Positions 1 through 4,358 of a stretch of 5,200 nucleotides of DNA are shown here, piece by piece; positions within the stretch are counted from its first letter, which is position 1; each line of letters opens with the position of its first letter. Position numbers and translations under genes: made by a program. This DNA is from Candidatus Bathyarchaeota archaeon (GTDB lineage Archaea > Thermoproteota > Bathyarchaeia > TCS64), in NCBI GenBank assembly GCA_030608725.1, contig JAUWDP010000101.1:1-5200 (forward strand). The letters are read 5' to 3'. Under the pieces are notes generated by a model that saw only the letters and a list, made by a program, of their open reading frames with translations, had not been told where the DNA came from and did no database searches.

Positions 1-949
1 CATCCCGTCTACTGATGACCTCACGAACTGCATCGGCGATAGCTTCGGAAGTCAGGCCCAGTTTCCGCATGAGGTCGTCGTAGTTCCTGCTCGACTCTCC
101 GAAACGGTCCCGTATGCCCACTCTGCTCATGGGTGTCGGTCTGGACTCGGCCAGTGTTTCGGCCACCGCGCTTCCGAGCCCGCCGATGATGCTGTGCTCC
201 TCGGCAGTGACGATTGCCCCTGTCTCCTTGGCGGCTTTTTCTATGGCCTCTTTGTCGAGGGGCTTGATCGTGTGCATGTCTACGACCTTCACGTCCGTTC
301 CGTCCATTGTCAGCAGCTCTGCAGCGTGGAGGGCCTTGGAGACCATTACTCCATTTGCGATGATTGTGGCGTCGGCGCCCTCCCTCAGCGTGTTTGCCTC
401 GCCGATGGTGAGATCGCATTCCTCGTCGTAGACGACAGGGGAGTCTCCCCTTCCCAAGCGGAGGTAGGCGGGCCCGTACCACTCCACCAGCGCCCTCAGG
501 GCTTGGACCGCCTCAGGTGCGTCCGCGGGCACGACCACCCTCATGTTCGGGAGGGCCCTCATCAGGGCCACGTCCACGATGGCCTGGTGGGATGCGCCGT
601 CGGCGCAGGGGGAGAGGCCGCTGTGGGTCCCGACGATCTTGACGTTCAGGCCCGGCCTGGCCACCGAGTTGGCCACCTGCTCCCATGCCCTCCCGGAGAC
701 GAAGATGGCGAAACCACAGGCGACGGGGGTCTTCCCGGATGCGGCGAGGCCCGCTGCGATGCCGATCATGTCCTGCTCGCTTATGCCCACCCTGATGAAC
801 CTCTCGGAGAACCTCTCCGCGAAGTAGGTGGTTTTGGTGGAGACGGACACGTCGGGATCCAGGACGATGAGGTCCTCGTGCTCGACGCCCAGTGTGAGGA
901 GGGCTTTGCCGACGTGGTCTGTCTGGGCGGCTTGCATGGTGAGCTTCAT
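1..949 (-). CDS. Transketolase, C-terminal subunit (3' end cut by window edge)
   Basis: Second half of a split transketolase, which uses thiamine diphosphate (ThDP) to move two-carbon ketol units between sugar phosphates in the cytosolic non-oxidative pentose phosphate pathway. I translated the minus strand from the ATG at 949-947: 316 residues stay open to the window edge without a stop. Archaeal C-terminal subunits are usually about 310-320 residues, so probably only a few are missing. The pyrimidine-binding domain spans about residues 4-165. It contains VGISEQD (54-60), with the family's catalytic Glu at E58, and THSGLSPCADGASHQ, with H121. The transketolase C-terminal domain covers about 185-310 (DMHTIKP, EEHSIIGGLGSAVAE). 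The start lies 3 bases after the stop of the N-terminal subunit gene, so the two form one operon and presumably a heteromeric enzyme. A weak GGAG lies 12 bases upstream. An in-frame ATG at 937 is an alternative start. Confidence 0.95.
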   Translation of the reverse strand, partial: MKLTMQAAQTDHVGKALLTLGVEHEDLIVLDPDVSVSTKTTYFAERFSERFIRVGISEQDMIGIAAGLAASGKTPVACGFAIFVSGRAWEQVANSVARPGLNVKIVGTHSGLSPCADGASHQAIVDVALMRALPNMRVVVPADAPEAVQALRALVEWYGPAYLRLGRGDSPVVYDEECDLTIGEANTLREGADATIIANGVMVSKALHAAELLTMDGTDVKVVDMHTIKPLDKEAIEKAAKETGAIVTAEEHSIIGGLGSAVAETLAESRPTPMSRVGIRDRFGESSRNYDDLMRKLGLTSEAIADAVREVISRRD

Positions 950-952
950 CAA

Positions 953-2035
953 TTATGTCAGCTCCGAGAGGGCCCTTCGCAGCTCCCCGGCGTCCGGGGC
1001 CTTCCTGCTGAAACTGTTCCCCTCCATGAAGGAGACGCCCTTCCCCTTGGTCGTCTTGGCTATGATGACGCTGGGCTTGCCGGTCGTCATGTCGCATCTC
1101 TCGAGGGCGTCCAGTATGCTCGCCGGGTTGTGGCCGTCGACATCAATGGCCTCCCAGCCGAAGGTCCTCCACTTCTCCCCTATGGAGCCCAGGGACTTTA
1201 TCTGCTCAGTCCTGCCGGTGAGCTGGTAGCCGTTCCTGTCGACTATCGCCGTCAGGTTGTCGAGCTCGTGGTGGGCGGCCGTCTGGACCGACTCCCAGAT
1301 CTGCCCCTCGTTTAGCTCGCCATCCCCCAGGAGGACGAAGACCCTATGGTTGGCGTCGTCCATTTTCCCTGCCAGGGCCATCCCGACGGCCATCGAGAGT
1401 CCCTGCCCCAGGGAGCCTGTGCTGGCGTCGACCCCCGGCGTCTCGATCTCTGGGTGACCCTGCAGGGCGCTCCCCATCTCCCTCAGGGTGTTGAGGTCCT
1501 CGACGGGGAGGTATCCGGCCTCTGCGAGTACAGCGTAGAGGGCGGGTGCTGCGTGCCCCTTGCTAAGGACGAAGCGGTCCCTCTCAGGCCAGTCGGGGTT
1601 GAAGGGGTCGTGCCTCATCTTCATGAAGTAGAGGATTGCCAGGATGTCGATGGCGGAGAGGGAGGCTCCGAGGTGGCCCGAGCCGGCCTCGGCTATCATG
1701 CTGAGGACCCTCTTCCTCAGCTCCTTGATCACGGAGCCGAAGGGTCGGAAACCGTCACGGGTCTGAACCATGTTGCCCAGGAGGGTGGGATCCTCGCTCA
1801 CCGTCAGGGCGGAGATGAACCGCCCCAGCTCCGTGAGCTCGACCCCGAAGAAGTTGGGAGGCTCCCCGTATCTGATCAGGTTCAGGTCCCTGAGGATCTG
1901 GGCGTTACGCTTCAGCGTGGACAGCGGTATCTGATATTTTCGCGATATCTCCCTGAGAACCGATGTGACCGACGCCGGGATCCTTGGGATATGAGCGAGA
2001 ATGAGAACTTGGTTCTTATTTATTGTCCTGAGCAC
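953..2035 (-). CDS. Winged-helix domain fused to transketolase N-terminal subunit
   Basis: First half of a split transketolase, binding the diphosphate side of ThDP. The enzyme portion is residues ~95-360: GSGHLGAS (118-125), KGHAAPALY (159-167), STGSLGQGLS (205-214), and the ThDP/metal motif GDGELNEG (237-244) ending in VDRN (N268). Stand-alone archaeal N-subunits are usually about 270-285 residues; this one is 360. The extra front part reads as a winged helix-turn-helix: helix REISRKYQIP (28-37), a probable recognition helix STLKRNAQILRDL (39-51), then IRYG and a wing ending ELTELGRFI (66-74). Similar folds occur in archaeal transcription regulators. The start is GTG, the first start codon in a frame that is open upstream; no Shine-Dalgarno is visible. 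An ATG at 1771-1769 (M89) could begin a plain enzyme but also lacks a clear ribosome site. The gene ends in TAA 3 bases before its partner. DNA binding is inferred. Confidence 0.93.
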   Translation of the reverse strand: MLRTINKNQVLILAHIPRIPASVTSVLREISRKYQIPLSTLKRNAQILRDLNLIRYGEPPNFFGVELTELGRFISALTVSEDPTLLGNMVQTRDGFRPFGSVIKELRKRVLSMIAEAGSGHLGASLSAIDILAILYFMKMRHDPFNPDWPERDRFVLSKGHAAPALYAVLAEAGYLPVEDLNTLREMGSALQGHPEIETPGVDASTGSLGQGLSMAVGMALAGKMDDANHRVFVLLGDGELNEGQIWESVQTAAHHELDNLTAIVDRNGYQLTGRTEQIKSLGSIGEKWRTFGWEAIDVDGHNPASILDALERCDMTTGKPSVIIAKTTKGKGVSFMEGNSFSRKAPDAGELRRALSELT

Positions 2036-2120
2036 AATTCGACGGAGGTCGTCTAGTTGTGCTTCAGGTATTGGAATTGGCGCATCCTTACACCACCGAA
2101 GATGCGATTCAATTGCTACA

Positions 2121-2134
2121 TGGATATTTAAGGC
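2121..2134 (-). promoter_or_regulatory. Candidate box A promoter of the transketolase operon
   Basis: On the minus strand this reads GCCTTAAATATCCA and contains CTTAAATA, a good match to an archaeal TATA box (box A). Transcription would begin about 25 bases downstream, near 2100-2105, leaving a leader of roughly 65-70 bases before the GTG at 2035. No start codon in that frame lies between the predicted transcript start and the GTG. The 145-base gap (2036-2180) between the ACT gene stop and the GTG otherwise shows no convincing gene. A closely similar element precedes the ACT gene and the epimerase gene. Confidence 0.5.
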
Positions 2135-2180
2135 TGCTGGACAGGTTCAGTGGGCTAACCGACAATGGTTTTTACTTGGA

Positions 2181-2999
2181 TTACCATCCCAGGGGCTCTA
2201 TCTCGAAGGCGAGGACCGAGGGAACGCCCCTGGCTTTTTCCCTGAGTTCCTCAATGCTCCCGACCTCCATGACCCCGTAGATTGTCCACTCCCCCGAGAC
2301 TTCATCGTGGTGCTGTTCGTGAATTGCGTGGAGGTTCACCTGGGTCCCGAGGAGCTCCGCCAGCTTGTTCAGTGATCCAGGGACATCGCTTATCTTGGCG
2401 GAGATCTTGAGAAGCCGGCTCCCGGGTGAGCTGAAGTCTAGGAACATGGCTTGTATCTGGGGCCACGCTTTCAGAACTGCGTAGATCTCGGATCCCTCCG
2501 ATACTCCCTCTGGTACGCTGGGTAGGAGCATGTACATGCCACCTTCATCAGACCTCAGCTCGTAGGTCTCCTCCAGCTCGAACGCCCTCGGGAACAACTC
2601 CGTGATCTCCCTAGAGGTCACGAAGCCGCCCATGCTATCTATCTCGTTAACGATGTATTCCGATGTCTCCTCCATGTCCTTGAAGTCAGCGATGAACTCT
2701 GACACCCAGATGTTTCCAAAGCCGAAGGCGCCTCCGCTAAGTATGTTGATGCCCTTATCGGAGAAGAAGCCGGTCATAGTGGCCAAGGAACCCCGGACAT
2801 CCTCGAGGAACACCCTGAAGTAGCTGACATGGGGGTTCAGGCGAAGGGGGGAGAGGAAGAGCCTCCCGGAATCCCCCTCGTGCGCGCCGAAAAGGGTCTG
2901 CCCGGAGAAGAGGTTCAAGGCATTCCCCACCTTCTCGTCGATCCGGACCTTCCAGCCGCCGTCCACCTGTTCTATCCTTGAGTGGCCGCATACGATCAT
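2181..2999 (-). CDS. Protein with two ACT domains, putative ligand-sensing regulator
   Basis: 272 residues ending in TAA. No enzyme domain is visible. ACT domain 1 spans about residues 58-135: strand SYFRVFLED, then VRGSLATMTGFFSDKGINIL (the classic glycine-turn, helix and strand order), then IWVSEFIADF. ACT domain 2 spans about 195-272: LLKISAKISDVPGSLNKLAELLG, then VNLHAIHEQHHD and WTIYGVMEVG. ACT domains usually dimerise and bind amino acids or other small ligands, so a sensory or allosteric role is inferred. The first ~55 residues look beta-rich (GGWKVRIDEKVGNALNLFSGQ) and faintly recall an AbrB-type swapped-hairpin DNA-binding domain, but that is weak. The ATG at 2999 is preceded by TATA-like elements 30-50 bases away and no nearby Shine-Dalgarno, so translation may be leaderless. 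The gene lies between transketolase (same strand, downstream) and the divergent epimerase, suggesting control of pentose phosphate flux. The ligand is unknown. Confidence 0.88.
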   Translation of the reverse strand: MIVCGHSRIEQVDGGWKVRIDEKVGNALNLFSGQTLFGAHEGDSGRLFLSPLRLNPHVSYFRVFLEDVRGSLATMTGFFSDKGINILSGGAFGFGNIWVSEFIADFKDMEETSEYIVNEIDSMGGFVTSREITELFPRAFELEETYELRSDEGGMYMLLPSVPEGVSEGSEIYAVLKAWPQIQAMFLDFSSPGSRLLKISAKISDVPGSLNKLAELLGTQVNLHAIHEQHHDEVSGEWTIYGVMEVGSIEELREKARGVPSVLAFEIEPLGW

Positions 3000-3029
3000 C
3001 CGTCACACGCCCAGAATCCTCTGGTTGAC

Positions 3030-3053
3030 CTATATAGCCGTGGATATTAAGGC
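3030..3053 (-). promoter_or_regulatory. Candidate promoter of the ACT-domain gene
   Basis: Two TATA-like elements on the minus strand precede the ATG at 2999. GCCTTAATATCCA (3053-3041) nearly duplicates the element in front of transketolase. CTATATAG (3037-3030) is closer to the gene. If CTATATAG is the box A, transcription starts about 8 bases before the ATG, giving an almost leaderless mRNA; if the upstream one is used, the leader is about 20 bases. Sequence alone does not decide between them. Confidence 0.45.
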
Positions 3054-3076
3054 GTTTCCGACAACAATTGTGAGCC

Positions 3077-3090
3077 ACCCTCGCGAGGGT
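3077..3090. promoter_or_regulatory. Perfect 14-bp palindrome, candidate operator
   Basis: ACCCTCGCGAGGGT equals its own reverse complement over all 14 bases. It sits in the 129-base divergent region between the ACT gene and the epimerase gene, ending 5 bases before the epimerase's putative box A, where a bound dimer could block or recruit TBP/TFB. It is about 40 bases upstream of the ACT gene's TATA-like element, so it could serve both directions. That it is a protein-binding site is inferred from symmetry and position only. Confidence 0.45.
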
Positions 3091-3095
3091 AAGCA

Positions 3096-3107
3096 CCTAT
3101 ATATCCA
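3096..3107 (+). promoter_or_regulatory. Candidate box A promoter of the epimerase gene
   Basis: CCTATATATCCA contains a strong TATA-like core. Its end is 21 bases before the ATG at 3129, so transcription from the usual archaeal distance would begin only a few bases before the start codon. That implies a leaderless or nearly leaderless mRNA. A purine-rich GGAAGG (3118-3123), 5 bases before the ATG, could act as a weak ribosome site if the transcript starts earlier. Ten of its 12 bases match the element upstream of the ACT gene. Confidence 0.55.
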
Positions 3108-3128
3108 GCGAGTCTGTGGAAGGTTGGT

Positions 3129-3761
3129 ATGGAGCCCTTGATCGTCCCCGCGATAATAGCCCAGAGCCAGGACGAGCTCGAGTCCATGTTGGAGCGCCTC
3201 AGGGGCAAGGTGGATAGGGTGATGCTCGACGTCATGGACGGAGTGTTCGTCCCGAACAGGTCTCTGGACTTCGAGTTCGTCCTACCTGATGGTTTCGAGT
3301 ACGAGGCCCACCTAATGACCGTAAACCCCATCGAACGCCTTCAAAATTTAAAGGGCAAGGTGGATATTGCCATCATTCACGTGGAGTCCTTATCCGATAT
3401 CAATGAGGCTGTTGAGCGGGTGCGGAGGCTGGGGCTCAAAGTAACGTTGGCGCTCAACCCCGATACGGGCGTGTCAGCGGTCGAGCCGTATCTGGATGAG
3501 ATAGACAGCGTACTAGTGATGACGGTAAGCCCTGGGAAGTATGGAGGGAGGTACACACCGGAGGCCCTGGCAAAGGTGAGGGGAATCAGGGAGATAGACC
3601 CTGAGATTCCCATCGAGGTCGACGGCGGGATGAACCCGGAGAACGCCCGGGCTGCGAGGGAGGCTGGCGCGAACATCATCGCGTCAGGATCTTTCATCAT
3701 GAAAAGTGAGGACGTCGCTCATTCTCTCCGGCTGCTTGCCGCGCGCGCGGCGGGAGTCTAG
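3129..3761 (+). CDS. rpe: Ribulose-phosphate 3-epimerase family protein (divergent)
   Basis: 210 residues, near the usual 210-230 for this TIM-barrel family, which interconverts ribulose-5-phosphate and xylulose-5-phosphate, the ketose donor for transketolase. Family landmarks in order: LDVMDGVFVPN (33-43) with D34, EAHLMTVNP (59-67) with H61, IIHVES (82-87), LALNPDTG (107-114), VLVMTVSPGKYGG (128-140), IEVDGGMN (162-169) with D165, and GSFIM (187-191) in the phosphate-binding region. D34 and D165 correspond to the two acid-base aspartates. The metal-binding His found two residues before the first Asp in classical enzymes (HxDVMD) is Met here (M32), and the usual PSILSAD near the N-terminus is PAIIAQS. 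The protein therefore belongs to a divergent branch, and activity on ribulose-5-phosphate is inferred. It is divergent from the ACT gene and faces away from the transketolase operon. It ends in TAG, directly abutting a transporter remnant. Confidence 0.87.
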   Translation: MEPLIVPAIIAQSQDELESMLERLRGKVDRVMLDVMDGVFVPNRSLDFEFVLPDGFEYEAHLMTVNPIERLQNLKGKVDIAIIHVESLSDINEAVERVRRLGLKVTLALNPDTGVSAVEPYLDEIDSVLVMTVSPGKYGGRYTPEALAKVRGIREIDPEIPIEVDGGMNPENARAAREAGANIIASGSFIMKSEDVAHSLRLLAARAAGV

Positions 3762-4136
3762 ATGCTCTCCTCTAGGGTCTTGAATAGGCTGGGCTCCCTC
3801 AGGAAGATAGCAGTCGCATTCGGCCTGGTAGCACCCTTCTACCTGCTCATCTCCCTGGCGCCCTCCTTCGCCTGGCTCTCGGCCTTCTACGTGATGCGGT
3901 TCGGCTTCGCCACCCTGGCGGCGCCCCTCCTCAGCTCGACCCTGATGAAAGGCCTCGGGGACGAGGAGAAGGCCACGGCGAACAGTATCAGGATGATGGC
4001 GATGTAGGGCGGGGGGGTCGTCGGCCCATGGCTGGGAGGGGCGCTGATGGAGCGGGTCTCCCTGGAGTTCCCGGCCTTCGTTGGCGGCGGCCTCTACGCC
4101 GCGATTGCGGCCTTGACTTTCCTGATGTTGAGGTAG
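3762..4136 (+). pseudogene. MFS transporter remnant: C-terminal part with in-frame TAG
   Basis: The frame running on from the epimerase stop encodes 81 residues from ATG 3762 to TAG 4005-4007. It then continues without any shift for 42 more residues to a second TAG at 4134-4136. Joined, the ~124 residues look like the last four membrane helices of a major facilitator superfamily transporter. A cytoplasmic-loop-like stretch (VLNRLGSLRKI) is followed by helix VAFGLVAPFYLLISLA, helix FYVMRFGFATLAAPLLSS, a loop DEEKATANSIRMM, helix GGGVVGPWLGGALM, and helix FVGGGLYAAIAALTFLML. A typical family member has about 400 residues and 12 helices, so roughly the first two thirds are absent. The stop falls where the family often has a polar residue (Gln, Asn or Trp), so a single base change from CAG or TGG would explain it. 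There is no ribosome site. I read this as a decayed gene; a short expressed membrane peptide is less likely. Confidence 0.75.
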
Positions 4137-4261
4137 GCCTGGCCGGTGGCCGTTGTGAGGCCCGTCCCGGCGGTCGATGCCCTTATGGAGGGCCCTCTCC
4201 CGGCGGATTCACCCATGTTCTTCGATGAATGAAGACCCCATTATTTTCCCTTTGAAAATGG

Positions 4262-4303
4262 CTTGTGTTTAGGTTTGGGGATAAAATTTTACCCACACAC
4301 AAG
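4262..4303. promoter_or_regulatory. Candidate kinase promoter within an inverted repeat
   Basis: The AT-rich core ATAAAATTTTA (4281-4291) is a possible box A; transcription would then begin near 4311-4313, about 46 bases before the kinase ATG. TAAAATTTTA (4282-4291) is itself a perfect 10-bp palindrome. It lies between CTTGTGT (4262-4268) and its reverse complement ACACAAG (4297-4303), and between TTGGG-like and CCCAC-like arms. A regulator binding this dyad would occlude the promoter. Other TATA-like runs (AGTAATAT at 4302-4309, GTATAC at 4312-4317) are alternatives, so the exact promoter is uncertain. Confidence 0.35.
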
Positions 4304-4344
4304 TAATATGCGTATACATTCGTGCACACGTTCGGGATGATGCC

Positions 4345-4350
4345 AAGGAG
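4345..4350 (+). promoter_or_regulatory. Shine-Dalgarno site of the kinase gene
   Basis: AAGGAG lies 8 bases before the ATG at 4359, a good ribosome site that fixes the start. A nearer upstream ATG at 4354 is followed by a stop after one codon and is out of frame. Unlike the epimerase and ACT genes, this gene has a proper leader with a ribosome site, so its expression mode differs from its neighbours. Confidence 0.65.
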
Positions 4351-4358
4351 TGGATGAT

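Larger units (their letters stand above)
4137..4358. other. Intergenic region between MFS remnant and kinase
   Basis: 222 bases without a convincing gene. The left part (4137-4210) is very GC-rich and contains TCCCGGCGG twice, possibly more decayed sequence. A small hairpin (TCTTC at 4219-4223 with GAAGA at 4231-4235) followed by an A/T-rich stretch (4240-4256) could end transcription of the upstream unit; this is weak. From 4237 onward composition becomes AT-rich, typical of an archaeal promoter region. Confidence 0.5.

Noticed and set aside
194..1315. Long plus-strand open frame (373 codons) opposite the transketolase genes
   Set aside because: It lies antisense to two unmistakable transketolase subunits. 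Its translation is a low-complexity mix with no recognisable domain, as expected from the shadow of a GC-rich codon pattern.
1346..2056. Plus-strand open frame of 236 codons opposite the transketolase N-subunit
   Set aside because: Antisense to conserved ThDP-binding motifs, with no domain, ribosome site or promoter of its own; it is a compositional shadow.
2001..2375. Plus-strand open frame spanning the transketolase/ACT gap
   Set aside because: It overlaps the start of one minus-strand gene and the end of another, and reads as no known fold. The gap is better explained as a leader and promoter.
3047..3331. Minus-strand open frame across the epimerase start
   Set aside because: Antisense to the conserved LDVMDG and EAHLM motifs of the epimerase; no protein family resemblance.
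4028..4228. Plus-strand frame of 66 codons after the transporter stop
   Set aside because: It is out of frame with the transporter remnant, rich in Gly, Arg and Pro from GC bias, and without a ribosome site. The in-frame continuation of the transporter is the better explanation.
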